Positions 1 to 8,024 of a stretch of 28,487 nt of DNA are shown piece by piece (position 1 is the stretch's first letter; every line of letters starts with the position of its first letter). The position numbers were made by a program, and so were the translations under genes. Origin of the DNA: a virus. The notes under the pieces were generated by a model, which saw nothing but the letters and a program-made list of their open reading frames with translations, was not told the DNA's origin and made no database searches. Location of the stretch: IMG/VR virus record IMGVR_UViG_3300003894_000003, positions 1-28,487 of that record; one strand, given 5' to 3'.

Positions 1-100
1 CGATATGGCCCAAAATGAAGGAATCGCGCTAAACGTGGAGTTGGTAGGTATCAAAAATCTCAAAACAACCCACACATGGCGATTGGAGTTCGATGTGTAC
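1..100. repeat. Terminal direct repeat (circular overlap), left copy
   Basis: The first 100 bases are identical to bases 28388-28487. Gene reading frames run straight through the join, with the gene starting at 28383 continuing into base 181, so this is best read as assembly overlap of a circular or circularly permuted genome of about 28,387 bp. It lies inside coding sequence, which argues against a true packaged terminal repeat. Confidence 0.95.
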
Positions 101-181
101 GAAATCGACTCACCTAAAGTAAAAGACCTCATGGATAAAGTAGATAAACCTTTAGTAATGGCTTTGGTGGACAATGGCTAA
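5..181 (+). CDS. Small conserved-looking phage protein upstream of terminase
   Basis: This 58-residue product (from the ATG at 5) has no family I recognise; it is mixed alpha/beta in appearance, with a segment around TTHTWRLEFDVYEI and a charged C-terminal half. On the circular genome the frame extends upstream to an ATG at 28383, giving three extra residues and an overlap with the zinc-ribbon gene that ends at 28405. Its stop overlaps the ATG of the small-terminase-like gene (ATGGCTAA), so the genes are probably translationally coupled. Its place directly before terminase suggests a packaging or late-expression accessory, but that is inference only. Confidence 0.75.
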   Translation: MAQNEGIALNVELVGIKNLKTTHTWRLEFDVYEIDSPKVKDLMDKVDKPLVMALVDNG

Positions 182-488
182 AACGACGGCGAATCGACGG
201 AGTAATGGGCAGTTTGCCAAAGGAAATTCGGCGGGGGTACAGTTCAAGCCCGGCAACAATGCCAATCCAAACGGTAGGCACGGTGCGATGGCAGATGTAT
301 TCAGAGAACTTGCTGAAGCAAAAGACGATCAGGGCAGGACCAGAAAAGAAAAGATTTTAGATAAGATTTTACGCATGGCAGAGAATGGGTCGCTCAAGGC
401 TGCCGAAATATACATGAACCGAGTGGAAGGCAAACCAAGAGAATATGTCGAGCAACGTATTAGGAAGGACGAAATTATCATTGAGTGA
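174..488 (+). CDS. terS: Terminase small subunit-like protein
   Basis: This 104-residue protein probably recognises phage DNA for packaging and hands it to the large terminase. The N-terminus is basic and polar, with the motif FKPGNNANPNGRHG at about 24-37. That resembles the FxPGxSGNPxGR signature of DUF5681-type proteins often found beside phage terminases. The C-terminal half is helical (KILRMAENGSLKAAEIYMNR), like small-subunit oligomerisation regions. The gene lies directly before the large terminase and overlaps its GTG start by four bases. The assignment rests on motif and position; no HTH is obvious. Confidence 0.7.
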   Translation: MAKTTANRRSNGQFAKGNSAGVQFKPGNNANPNGRHGAMADVFRELAEAKDDQGRTRKEKILDKILRMAENGSLKAAEIYMNRVEGKPREYVEQRIRKDEIIIE

Positions 489-1705
489 AGTTCCGAATAA
501 AAAAAGACAATATGCTCAAACATCAACGGCAATTCTGGGATATGCCCAATCGAATTGTCCTATTGGTCGGGGGATACGGATCGGGAAAGACGTATATCGG
601 AGCATTGAAATCCCTGTACATGAGTTATTTAAACAGTCCTGTACCGGGGATGTATATATCGCCTTCACACCAGTTGGCCACCAAGACAATCATAATAACG
701 CTCAAGGAGTTGTGTGACCGTGCCGGGATTGATTATACATACAACCAACAACGAAGCGAGTTCATCTTCCATAATTGGGGTGGCAAACTATGGCTTGGAT
801 CTGGAGATAAACCCGATTCCTTGCGTGGGCCGAATATTGGATGGGCGGTTATAGATGAACCATTTATACAAAAACGTGAAGTGTTTGAACAAATGATTGC
901 TCGTGTACGCCACCCGGAAGCAACTAAATCACAGATATTCCTGACAGGAACGCCGGAGCAACTGAATTGGGGCTTCACGTTAGCCAATGATCCCGACCTC
1001 GATATAGGTATCATACAGGCTTCCACATTAGACAATCCACATTTACCAGACGATTATAAGCAGAGTTTATTACAGGCGTATTCAGAAGAACAGATTGAAG
1101 CCTATGTGCATGGGAAGTTCGTTAATCTTACGCAAGGCCGGGTGTATAAAGACTTCGACAGAGAAAAGCACGTTATTGAACGGCCAGACCTGAAGAACGA
1201 AAACCTTCCCATTGGTATTGCGATGGACTTCAACGTGGATGCCATGAGTTCGGAAATCTTTTATATAGGCCCGAATTGGATTCATGTATTCGATGAGATA
1301 AGACTAAAGAACGCAACAACGTATGACATGGTCGAAGAATTGATTAAGAGATACCCGGAAGCCAAGATTTTTCCGGATAGTTCCGGATCGGCGAGGCGTT
1401 CTTCCGCAGTGGCGAGCGATCATCAAATCATTAGGTCGCACCCAGGTTATACTATATCAGCACCGAAAGCCAATCCGCCTGTTCGTGAACGTGTTAATTC
1501 AGTTAATAAATTGATACGCGACGGAAACTTTTCATGCGAGAACTGCCCGAATCTCATCATGGACTTTGAGCGAAACGTGTGGAAAGGAAATGACATCGAC
1601 AAGACTTCTGATAAGGAACAGTCACATAGTAGCGATGCAATCGGTTATGGGATCAATCGGCTTTTCCCGGCACGAAGAAGGATTGCGGTATCTCAGGCAT
1701 GGTAG
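485..1705 (+). CDS. terL: Terminase large subunit (ATPase/nuclease)
   Basis: This is the packaging motor that pumps DNA into proheads and cuts it. The 406-residue protein has a Walker A loop GGYGSGKT at 29-36, a Walker B strand WAVIDEP at 120-126 with acidic D124/E125, and a coupling motif LTGTPE at 153-158. The C-terminal RNase H-like nuclease is marked by AMDFNVD (D248), FDE (D270/E271), FPDSSG (D298) and SSDAIGY (D384). Length is typical of small siphophage TerL. The GTG at 485 overlaps the upstream stop; an alternative ATG lies at 512, still ahead of Walker A. The family call is secure, but the packaging mode (cos or headful) cannot be read from it here. Confidence 0.95.
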   Translation: MKFRIKKDNMLKHQRQFWDMPNRIVLLVGGYGSGKTYIGALKSLYMSYLNSPVPGMYISPSHQLATKTIIITLKELCDRAGIDYTYNQQRSEFIFHNWGGKLWLGSGDKPDSLRGPNIGWAVIDEPFIQKREVFEQMIARVRHPEATKSQIFLTGTPEQLNWGFTLANDPDLDIGIIQASTLDNPHLPDDYKQSLLQAYSEEQIEAYVHGKFVNLTQGRVYKDFDREKHVIERPDLKNENLPIGIAMDFNVDAMSSEIFYIGPNWIHVFDEIRLKNATTYDMVEELIKRYPEAKIFPDSSGSARRSSAVASDHQIIRSHPGYTISAPKANPPVRERVNSVNKLIRDGNFSCENCPNLIMDFERNVWKGNDIDKTSDKEQSHSSDAIGYGINRLFPARRRIAVSQAW

Positions 1706-1866
1706 GATTCATTCTCGGTATTAGTCTTGCGTTTAACTTGGTTTTTATAGGGCTATGGGTATATGGAATAATGATACAGAAACGCATCAAAAAAGATGTG
1801 AAAAAGATTTTAGGCAGCACCAAACTGCCAACTGAATTTTATAAAGATTGGATGTATGAAGCATGA
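1699..1866 (+). CDS. Small single-pass membrane protein between terminase and portal
   Basis: A 55-residue ORF fills the space between terminase and portal. Its N-terminal 25 residues are strongly hydrophobic (VGFILGISLAFNLVFIGLWV), predicting one membrane segment, followed by a basic stretch (QKRIKKDVKKIL). The ATG overlaps the end of terminase and the stop overlaps the portal ATG (ATGA), a tight packing that supports a real gene. I do not recognise a family. It could be a membrane-anchored accessory, for example in lysis or exclusion, but nothing in the sequence shows which. Confidence 0.65.
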   Translation: MVGFILGISLAFNLVFIGLWVYGIMIQKRIKKDVKKILGSTKLPTEFYKDWMYEA

Positions 1867-3200
1867 CAGTAAATGACGTTGTACTGCCGGACTTATCCGA
1901 GCAGATCGTACTTGATACAATTCGCAAAGCACAAAGCGGACTAAAGGCTCAGGAGGATGCGGAACGTGCTACCGCTTTAGATTTTTATTATCACAGGAAC
2001 GTGGATAAACATATCGAACAGTGGTTTTCCGCTTCGACCTTACAGCAAGTTCCCACATTCCCGCAGAAGGTTGTTCCCCGCTATGCTCGTGCAAGAAACA
2101 TGATGTATAAGAACGCACCCAAGCGCATGATCAACGGAGAACAGGCGGATGATTATATGGCCATGGCGCACCACCTGGATTCAGTCGCAAGGGAGTTCAG
2201 CGAAACATCGTGGCTCACAGGCTGTATGGCCTTGAGAAGTAAGTGGGGGAAGGATCGTCTGGAATATGACATCATCCCTTTCTTTAAGCGGTACTATTTG
2301 GAAGGTGAATCTGAACCCTTTGCTGTGTCCTATGAGGTAGGGCGTGACCACAAGAACAACCGCATATTCGTCTATTGGTCTGAAGAACGTGATGGCGTAC
2401 CGGGAAAACACTTTAAGTACGATCAGGCGGGCCGGGTGATGCAAGTAAACGAGGATAATATCAATCCCTATGGGATCATTCCTGTCACTTTCGCTGAATA
2501 CAGTTCGTCTGCTTCTGATGTAGTTCGGGCTGCGGTGCAGATTGGTATTGCCAATACAGAGATCGCCCTTGCCACACGATTCGCTTTTGGTCAGCCTGTG
2601 GCCACAGGAATCGAAGAAGCGACCCAAATGAAACTGGGTATAGATCGGGTGCTGTTATTGCCGGAAGGTGCATCCTTCTCGTTTGTAGGGAATCCCGGAT
2701 CGCTTCAGGATATGATGCAGGCGGTGAAAGGATTTGCCAATCAGACGGCTATCAATAACCATTTGCGAATCAAGTGGGACGAATCGGGGGATGCCCCAAG
2801 CGGTGCAGCCTTGCGGATAATGGAGATGGAGAATTTAGAGTCGCGCATTTCAGACATCCCCAAATGGAGAGATTGGGAACATGAAAGATATGAAGTGGAT
2901 CGCCAGATTATCCGTGTGCATACGGGTAAAGATATGGGCGATAATTATGCGGTGGATTTCGCCGAGATAGAATTTCCGACTGACCAAGCCCAGGAGTTTG
3001 CACGTCTTGAATTTATGATGGACAAGGGATTAATGGACAGATCAGACCTGATCCGCCATTTTAATCCGGACATATCCGATGAAGATTTAAAACAACTCAT
3101 GGAAAGAGTGGATGAGGGCAAGAAGGCCGAAGCAGAAGCACAGCAACCGGACCAACCATTATTTGAAGGATTAAAGAGACTTGGCACAGTTGGTTCTTAA
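1863..3200 (+). CDS. Portal protein
   Basis: The portal forms the dodecameric ring at one capsid vertex through which DNA enters and leaves. This 445-residue protein follows terminase, has the usual portal length, and shows portal-like features: an N-terminal helical region, a central domain with PYGIIPVTFAEY (about 202-213), a long helical segment with DAPSGAALRIMEMENLESR (about 312-330) resembling the portal clip/stem region, and an acidic charged tail (EGKKAEAEAQQ). The ATG is coupled to the preceding small gene by an ATGA overlap. No single catalytic motif exists for portals, so the call combines length, composition and position. Confidence 0.88.
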   Translation: MTVNDVVLPDLSEQIVLDTIRKAQSGLKAQEDAERATALDFYYHRNVDKHIEQWFSASTLQQVPTFPQKVVPRYARARNMMYKNAPKRMINGEQADDYMAMAHHLDSVAREFSETSWLTGCMALRSKWGKDRLEYDIIPFFKRYYLEGESEPFAVSYEVGRDHKNNRIFVYWSEERDGVPGKHFKYDQAGRVMQVNEDNINPYGIIPVTFAEYSSSASDVVRAAVQIGIANTEIALATRFAFGQPVATGIEEATQMKLGIDRVLLLPEGASFSFVGNPGSLQDMMQAVKGFANQTAINNHLRIKWDESGDAPSGAALRIMEMENLESRISDIPKWRDWEHERYEVDRQIIRVHTGKDMGDNYAVDFAEIEFPTDQAQEFARLEFMMDKGLMDRSDLIRHFNPDISDEDLKQLMERVDEGKKAEAEAQQPDQPLFEGLKRLGTVGS

Positions 3201-3414
3201 TCATATCGCAAAGATTGATAAGCTTCAGGATGAGGTGATTCAGAACGCCGATAATATCCTGCCGTCAATAGATATTGATGAATTATTGAAAGACACAGAG
3301 GGGTATCTGTTAAGTCTTGGATTATCATTCCTGAACGAACATATAGACGAAATAGAAAAGGGCGCAAAAGAAGGCGAAAGATTTGCTAAAGAGGTGCTAA
3401 AGAAAAGTGGCTGA
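3181..3414 (+). CDS. Small helical head-module protein
   Basis: This 77-residue, mostly helical and acidic protein begins at a TTG inside the portal C-terminus and ends overlapping the GTG of the next gene. I do not recognise a family. The pattern of regularly spaced leucines and isoleucines (DIDELLKDTEGYLLSLGLSF) suggests a helical bundle. Start choice is uncertain because TTG is weak, but the frame is open and the spacing on both sides fits an operon of coupled genes. A role in head assembly is inferred only from location. Confidence 0.6.
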   Translation: MAQLVLNHIAKIDKLQDEVIQNADNILPSIDIDELLKDTEGYLLSLGLSFLNEHIDEIEKGAKEGERFAKEVLKKSG

Positions 3415-3967
3415 ACGCGCAATTACAGTTACAAAGAATTTTGATCTGAATAAGATTACACTGGATTTGACCAAAGAGTTGAATCTGGCAGGTGGAATGG
3501 TTATAAAAGATATTGTAAAAAAGAACCAAAGCGGTCTGGATATTAATGGGAATACGATTAAACCATTAAGTCCAAACACGATTGCGGCAAAAAGCGGGAG
3601 TGATCCTTCACGTGCCTTATATGATACAGGCCGGATGATTGGACGAGGTTCGGTCAAAGGTGTTGGCGGGCGTGGGCCTTATCTCTCAAAAAAAGCGAAG
3701 AAAACAAATCAAGAAACGATTATTTCAGTAGCAAAAGACAGGGAATCCATTGGTGTTTATCACAATGAAGGAACAAAACCATACACCATCACACCAAAAA
3801 AGGCAAAAAAATTAAGTTTTGTTACAAAAGACGGATGGGTTAGTGCGTCCAGCGTGGATCATCCCGGACTGCCGAAGCGTGAATGGTTTGGTATCAGTAA
3901 AGATGCTATCAGAGATATTATGAGAATGGTTGAATTAAGAATAGAGGATCGAATTAAACGTGCCTGA
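3407..3967 (+). CDS. Phage virion morphogenesis protein (Mu gpG / tail-completion like)
   Basis: The 186-residue product resembles the phage virion morphogenesis family (Mu gpG, P2 gpS type), which helps complete head-tail joining. Supporting marks are an N-terminal region with GGMVIKDIVKKNQSGLDING, a central segment with YDTGRMIGRGSV (similar to the family's LxDTGxL element), YHNEGTKPYTI, and the C-terminal PGLPKREWFGISKDA, like the usual iPaRpFlG motif. It starts at a GTG overlapping the preceding stop and its own stop overlaps the GTG of the next gene. The family assignment is fairly secure; the exact assembly step is inferred. Confidence 0.78.
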   Translation: MAERAITVTKNFDLNKITLDLTKELNLAGGMVIKDIVKKNQSGLDINGNTIKPLSPNTIAAKSGSDPSRALYDTGRMIGRGSVKGVGGRGPYLSKKAKKTNQETIISVAKDRESIGVYHNEGTKPYTITPKKAKKLSFVTKDGWVSASSVDHPGLPKREWFGISKDAIRDIMRMVELRIEDRIKRA

Positions 3968-4433
3968 CCTTCAAATTACAGTTGCCAATCAAATCACTAC
4001 ATCCGCAGCGATAACCGCATTAACGATTGAAGAAGCAATCGTCAATATGAGACTTGCGGGGATGTCGGAAGATGCGATTAAGCAAACGCTTCTGAGTGAT
4101 TTAAAAGAAGGTGGAATACTTTTCGGTACTTTTAGAAATAAAATTAAAAATAACGTGAAAAATGCGATCAAACTTTCATCTAATGGAAGTGTGAACGGCC
4201 AATTTAAAGAAGCCGGAGTAGATAGATTTCAATGGGTATCAGTAGGGGGCGACAAATCCTGTCCAGATTGTGAAAGCAGACATGGTGAAACAGGCACGAT
4301 GGAGTTCTTTGAACTATTGGGATTACCTGGTTCTGGATTCAGTTTATGTGGCACGAATTGCGACTGCGAATTATTACCTATTGATTATAACGATGAGAAT
4401 TTTGATAAACCGTTAATAAAGCAAAAGAATTAA
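3960..4433 (+). CDS. Minor head protein, Mu F / SPP1 gp7-like C-terminal domain
   Basis: The 157-residue protein carries in its C-terminal half the cysteine pattern of SPP1 gp7/Mu gpF head morphogenesis proteins: a tryptophan, then KSCPDCESRHGETG, then a leucine/glycine stretch (LPGSGFSLC) and CGTNCDCELLP. These cysteines probably bind a metal. Full-length family members have a longer N-terminal domain, so this is a short version. It is a GTG start overlapping the previous gene. The protein probably sits at the portal vertex or inside the capsid. The domain call is good; the specific function is inferred. Confidence 0.78.
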   Translation: MPDLQITVANQITTSAAITALTIEEAIVNMRLAGMSEDAIKQTLLSDLKEGGILFGTFRNKIKNNVKNAIKLSSNGSVNGQFKEAGVDRFQWVSVGGDKSCPDCESRHGETGTMEFFELLGLPGSGFSLCGTNCDCELLPIDYNDENFDKPLIKQKN

Positions 4434-4455
4434 TGAACAACAACAGGAGACAGTA

Positions 4456-5013
4456 ATGTCAGAAGCACAAGATAAAGTGCAAGATACGACCCGGAATGAG
4501 GGACAAGAGGTGGCTTCTCAAAGCCAGACCACACCCGACACATCCGGACAGTCGGAGTTATTGCACGAAGTAATGGCGAAAAAGGAAAAGATCAGAAGTC
4601 TTGAATCCAAAGTCGCTGAAATGGAAGCAAAAGAAGAAAAACGGAGACAGGAACGCATGGCGGCAGACGGACAAAAAGACGAATTGATCGCCGAACTGCA
4701 AGGTAAGATCGACCACCTATCACCGTTTAAAGAACGTCTGGAAACTTACGAGGATAATCGCCGTCAGGCTTTGCTTGAGCGATTACCTGAAACGAAACAA
4801 GAAAAATTCAAGGGACATCCACTCGATGTTCTGGAAGATTTGGCACAGGAGTATTCCCAACCCGGCATAAAGGTGAAGGTTGATAACCAACCTCCCGGTG
4901 CGTATGGTGGGTATGCTTCGATGGCAGAGTGGGCGGCTCAAGACCCGAAAGGGTACAAGGCCAACAACAAAGCCACTTCAGGAATTACGGTAGGCTATGG
5001 GCCAAAAATATAA
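4456..5013 (+). CDS. Capsid scaffolding protein
   Basis: This 185-residue, highly charged protein has a disordered N-terminus rich in Q, S and T, a long coiled coil at roughly 38-105 (KEKIRSLESKVAEMEAKEEK), and a less regular C-terminus. That composition and its place just before the capsid gene are typical of scaffolding proteins that guide prohead assembly and then leave or are cleaved. A clear ribosome site (caggaga) precedes the ATG. No protease gene is visible nearby, so the scaffold may exit intact rather than be digested; that point is inference. Confidence 0.8.
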   Translation: MSEAQDKVQDTTRNEGQEVASQSQTTPDTSGQSELLHEVMAKKEKIRSLESKVAEMEAKEEKRRQERMAADGQKDELIAELQGKIDHLSPFKERLETYEDNRRQALLERLPETKQEKFKGHPLDVLEDLAQEYSQPGIKVKVDNQPPGAYGGYASMAEWAAQDPKGYKANNKATSGITVGYGPKI

Positions 5014-5224
5014 ACCGTTTGGAGTTGATCTCGACCCGAAAGGGGAATTGTCCGAAAGGAATCTTCCCGATGGGGATATACACGCCGAAATCAAAGGCGA
5101 AACTGTGTCGTATGACACTATGATCGACGAATTAGAAGAACGTGCCAATAATGCGGCTCGTGGCAAACGAGTTTCTTCCAGAAAATACTTTTCAGGGTGG
5201 ACTCCCCCGAATAAGGACAAATAA
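4997..5224 (+). CDS. Small head protein preceding the capsid gene
   Basis: A 75-residue protein starting inside the scaffold C-terminus and ending two bases before the capsid ATG. It is polar, with DPKGELSERNLPDGD, an acidic helix (DTMIDELEERANNAARGKR) and a basic, aromatic C-terminus (SRKYFSGWTPP). I do not recognise a family. Small ORFs in this position commonly encode head decoration or assembly helpers, but this is positional inference only. The tight overlap and short spacing support it being translated. Confidence 0.6.
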   Translation: MGQKYKPFGVDLDPKGELSERNLPDGDIHAEIKGETVSYDTMIDELEERANNAARGKRVSSRKYFSGWTPPNKDK

Positions 5225-5226
5225 TT

Positions 5227-6360
5227 ATGGCTGAAACTGATACCGGTGTAGCCCAGGGTGGTCTTGATAAAGTCATTGGCGATGCAATCATCGCGTTCAA
5301 TGAAGTAAATGTCATGTATCCTCTGGTCTCCGCCAAACAATGCCCTCCCGGTGCAATCACAGTCCAGTGGCCGGAATATACCGCCGTCGCTTCCTCCTCA
5401 GTAGGTGCAGCTACGGATGGTGCGGATTACACCTCTGTGACATCTGTGACAACCACAGCAAGGTCAGCAACCGTATCTGAACACGTTATTCGTGCAGACG
5501 TTACGGACTTGGCAGTAATGGGAAACGCCGATGACATCTCTGGTAATACAGGGGCGATCCTCGGAAATGCCGTCGCTACGGTACAAGTGGCGTTTGCGTA
5601 AGCGATTATGCAGATTATTATCGAAGTATTAAGCGGGAAACCTAAATGCGAAAGCACAAGGCAATCCGAACCGAAGGCTGTTCAAAGAGCAGTCAGGGGC
5701 AGAGCATAGGCGATGAAAAGATATAATTCGCCCACGAGACTTCGACAACTCAAGTTAGTTGAAAAGATATGCCGATACTCCATTGAAAAGTGGAGATCAA
5801 GGATAAAAAACCTTGTGAAACAAATGGCTAAACTCGACGCTGATCTTACAGCACTTGGAACTGGATTCTCACAAACAGAGTGCGGTGCAGGTACAGCTCT
5901 TACACTTGATCACATCTTTGGTGGTTTAAGACAGTTAAGAGCAGCAAATGCCCCCGCCCCTTACAACCTACTAATGAGCGATAAGGGTATATGGGGTAGC
6001 AAAGGTCTGCAAGGTTTACTTGTGGATGTAGCTGTTACAGGATCGAACGCTAAACCGGGTTCACTGTTAGGTGAGCAGGGACAGGAAATGCTGTCTCGCG
6101 GATTTGTGACCTCCATCGGTGGAATCGACGTGTATTTCTCAAATGAGATTAATGACGACGTTGGTTCCGGTGGGGACTCCGCAAGTTTCATGTTCTCTAA
6201 AGGAGCGATGGGACTCGCAGTTGGACCGGAAGGTCTATTCAGAATCGAAACGGAACGTAATGCTTCATTCAGAAGCACAGAATACGTTGCCACAGGATTC
6301 TGGGGTGAAGTGGAAACTAAAGACGCTTTCGGCGTCTATATCCTTCACGACGTCAGTTAA
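5227..6360 (+). CDS. Major capsid protein, gene split by a group I intron
   Basis: Two open frames encode the two halves of one HK97-fold-like capsid protein. Exon 1 (5227-5593) gives residues 1-122; exon 2 (5816-6360) gives the rest, with the junction reading QVA-L-KQMAKLDADL. Removing bases 5594-5815 restores one frame of 304 codons, or 303 residues, the usual size for this capsid class. Unspliced, exon 1 runs into a stop at 5599-5601, and the downstream frame has no plausible start until the ATG at 5824. The join reconstructs a continuous helix (DISGNTGAILGNAVATVQVA then KQMAKLDADLTAL), as seen in capsid proteins of this type. Without splicing the phage would lack an intact major capsid protein. 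Confidence 0.85.
5594..5815 (+). ncRNA. ORF-less group I self-splicing intron in the capsid gene
   Basis: The 222-nt insert folds by eye into a group I core. P1 pairs 5591-5595 with 5600-5604 and places the conserved U-G wobble (U5593, G5602) at the 5' splice site. P3 is 5618-5623 with 5711-5716. P4 is 5634-5637 with 5665-5668. P5 is 5641-5643 with 5659-5661, capped by a GAAA tetraloop hairpin at 5647-5656. P6a is 5676-5683 with 5687-5694. P7 is 5704-5708 with 5768-5772. P8 is 5746-5750 with 5757-5761, and P9 is 5778-5782 with 5791-5795. The intron ends in G5815. No homing endonuclease is encoded within it. P10 is not clear. Subgroup not assigned. Confidence 0.85.
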
Positions 6361-6370
6361 AAACTGATTT

Positions 6371-6400
6371 GGTTCGGGGTGGGTAGCCCTGCCCCGATCC
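6371..6400 (+). promoter_or_regulatory. GC-rich hairpin after the capsid gene
   Basis: Directly after the capsid stop, CGGGG and GGG pair with CCC and CCCCG around a TAG loop, with further outer pairs, forming a strong stem. There is no following run of T, so it is not a standard intrinsic terminator. A role in mRNA stability or in partial attenuation after the heavily expressed capsid gene is plausible. Confidence 0.55.
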
Positions 6401-6418
6401 GCTAAAATTGGAGTAATT

Positions 6419-6556
6419 ATGTACTTTAAAAGACCAAATGGCGATGTAATCGAATACGACAAAGATCGTCATAATCTGGAATCGTTCAAGGCACGTTTCG
6501 AAGAATGTGATAAGGACGGCAATCCGGTAAAGAAAAAAAAGAAAAAGGCTAAATAA
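6419..6556 (+). CDS. Small lysine-tailed protein downstream of capsid
   Basis: A 45-residue ORF starting with MYFKRPNGDVIEYD and ending in a lysine-rich tail (KKKKKKAK) encoded by an A-rich tract with eight consecutive A. A ribosome site (ggag) lies before the ATG. Its stop overlaps the next ATG (TAATG). Similar short proteins with a KRPDG-like start occur after capsid genes in other phages; I know of no function. The A8 tract could be prone to slippage. Confidence 0.65.
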   Translation: MYFKRPNGDVIEYDKDRHNLESFKARFEECDKDGNPVKKKKKKAK

Positions 6557-6903
6557 TGGCCCTGGGATCAAAAACACATATTAATTCCCTGTTAAAAGAA
6601 TACTGGCTTGACGTAGCCGGAACAACCACCGCCAAGTCTTTAAACGATGCCATGCGGGCAGGTTTAACGGCTCTGGGGTTTTCCGGGTCGCTGAATAAGA
6701 TGCTCAAGGCATGGGCCAACGATCAGGCCGGCACATCCAACGCTTCTATTTCGGTGGCGTTGAAAAACGCTATGGCGGACATGGTGGGTGAAACCGTTTC
6801 GGATGTCACCGCAGGATTGAAGGAATATGTGGGGAAAATCAACTGGAACGCCATCTTGGTCAAATTTGAAGATGAAGATCGGCAGTGGTCTTACATCGAC
6901 TAA
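6556..6903 (+). CDS. Head-module protein of unknown function
   Basis: This 115-residue protein is small, alanine-rich and largely helical (TTAKSLNDAMRAGLTALGFS, SISVALKNAMADMVGE). It is coupled to the previous gene by a TAATG overlap and followed by a short untranslated space before the fibre-like gene. I do not recognise a family. Repeated residues of similar type (LNDAMRAGL, LKNAMADM) hint at an internal duplication of a helical unit. A structural or decoration role is possible from position. Confidence 0.65.
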   Translation: MALGSKTHINSLLKEYWLDVAGTTTAKSLNDAMRAGLTALGFSGSLNKMLKAWANDQAGTSNASISVALKNAMADMVGETVSDVTAGLKEYVGKINWNAILVKFEDEDRQWSYID

Positions 6904-6951
6904 ACCGCACGGAACAGCCGTGCAAATAATCTCATGGAAAGGAGATAAAAC

Positions 6952-7716
6952 ATGGCAGCTTTAGGCTCACAAAGTATCGCCTCATCATACGAACAGCTTT
7001 TACACGTTGATCGGGATGGCGGCGGTGATGGAACAAACCTCGTATCAGTAAAGGACGGGGATAATGAAACGACGTTTGATATTCAGCTATCGTCCAATTC
7101 AACCAATTTTCAAACCGATTTTCAAATCGGCGGAACGGCAGTAACCTCAACAGCGGCGGAGTTAAACCTATTAGACGGATCATCCGACGCAAATTCAACC
7201 GTAAGCAAAGCGGTAATTTTAAATAGTTCAGGCAATATCGCCTTGCCAGATGGTAAGGGCATTGATTTTAGTGCTGCAAGCGGTGATGCCGGTGGAATGA
7301 CAAGCGAACTTCTCGATGATTATGAGGAAGGGACTTGGACGGGTGTGGTTTCTGATGGTACAAATAATATGACAATGGCTAATGATGATGGGTACTACAC
7401 CAAAGTTGGGAATTTGGTTACTGTCTCTGGATATTTTACTACCTCTTCTGCCGGGTCTGCCAGCGGAGCAATTAGAATAACAGGCCTACCGTTCACCGTT
7501 AATAGTAACAATGCGGCTTATTCCGGTGGAGGTGCTGCGTTTGGGAACGGTCTCGCTATCACAGCAGGACATTCAGTTTCCTGTTATGGGAACCTTAATT
7601 CTACCTATGCACACTTACAAGTCTGGGATGCTACGGCAGGCTCAACAGCTATGCAAGCGTCTGAATGGTCGGCTGATGGGCAAATTATAATTAGTCTCTC
7701 TTATAGAGTAGCATAA
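6952..7716 (+). CDS. Fibre- or decoration-type virion protein
   Basis: The 254-residue protein has an N-terminal attachment-like part followed by the element TSTAAELNLLDGSS (about 64-77), common in phage fibre and stalk proteins. After a linker (MTSELLDDYEEGTWTGV) comes a beta-rich C-terminal domain with YYTKVGNLVTVSGYFTTS and ITGLPFTVNSNNAAYSGG, a pattern seen in C-terminal domains of marine phage tail and surface proteins. A strong ribosome site (aaaggaga) precedes the ATG. It lies beside head genes rather than at the end of the tail operon, so it may decorate the capsid, or be a fibre encoded out of usual order. Confidence 0.7.
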   Translation: MAALGSQSIASSYEQLLHVDRDGGGDGTNLVSVKDGDNETTFDIQLSSNSTNFQTDFQIGGTAVTSTAAELNLLDGSSDANSTVSKAVILNSSGNIALPDGKGIDFSAASGDAGGMTSELLDDYEEGTWTGVVSDGTNNMTMANDDGYYTKVGNLVTVSGYFTTSSAGSASGAIRITGLPFTVNSNNAAYSGGGAAFGNGLAITAGHSVSCYGNLNSTYAHLQVWDATAGSTAMQASEWSADGQIIISLSYRVA

Positions 7717-7770
7717 TTCAATACTATATGGATATATAGTTGGAAACGAAATAACAACAAGGAGTGAATA

Positions 7771-8019
7771 ATGGCTTTAAGTAAAAAAGTCTCTTACGAT
7801 TACGAAATCCGTAGTGAATACAAACATATTCAGGAACGGGAAAAAACAGCAATCATGGAAGATGGTAAAGAACTATCATCCTCTTATCACCGGCGGGTAT
7901 TGACCCCTGACATGGATGTATCGTCTGAATCTGATGAAATCAAAGGTATGGCAGATGCACTTTGGACAGATGAAGTAAAAGCGGCTTGGGCTGAAAAGCA
8001 AGCTGCGGATTCGGAGTAA
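7771..8019 (+). CDS. Hypothetical protein, small charged
   Basis: This 82-residue hydrophilic protein follows a good ribosome site (aaggagtgaata). It contains SYDYEIRSEYKHIQERE, a TAIMEDGKELSSSYHRRVL segment, and an acidic alanine-rich C-terminal helix (TDEVKAAWAEKQAADSE). I recognise no family. Comparable small proteins occur next to fibre-like genes in marine phages. Function unknown. Confidence 0.65.
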   Translation: MALSKKVSYDYEIRSEYKHIQEREKTAIMEDGKELSSSYHRRVLTPDMDVSSESDEIKGMADALWTDEVKAAWAEKQAADSE

Positions 8020-8024
8020 TCAAA

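Noticed and set aside
445-717. Plus-strand open frame overlapping the terminase start
   Set aside because: It lies in the wrong frame inside the terminase gene, which has clear motifs here, and shows no protein-like features or start context.
2181-2627. 148-codon minus-strand open frame inside the portal gene
   Set aside because: It is antisense to a gene with clear portal features, has no promoter or ribosome site and has a composition rich in C, R and H typical of shadow frames.
5713-5823. An upstream ATG for the capsid C-terminal frame, giving an extra 37 residues
   Set aside because: This stretch contains P3, P7, P8 and P9 of the intron, so the basic, unfolded-looking peptide is intron sequence read as protein.
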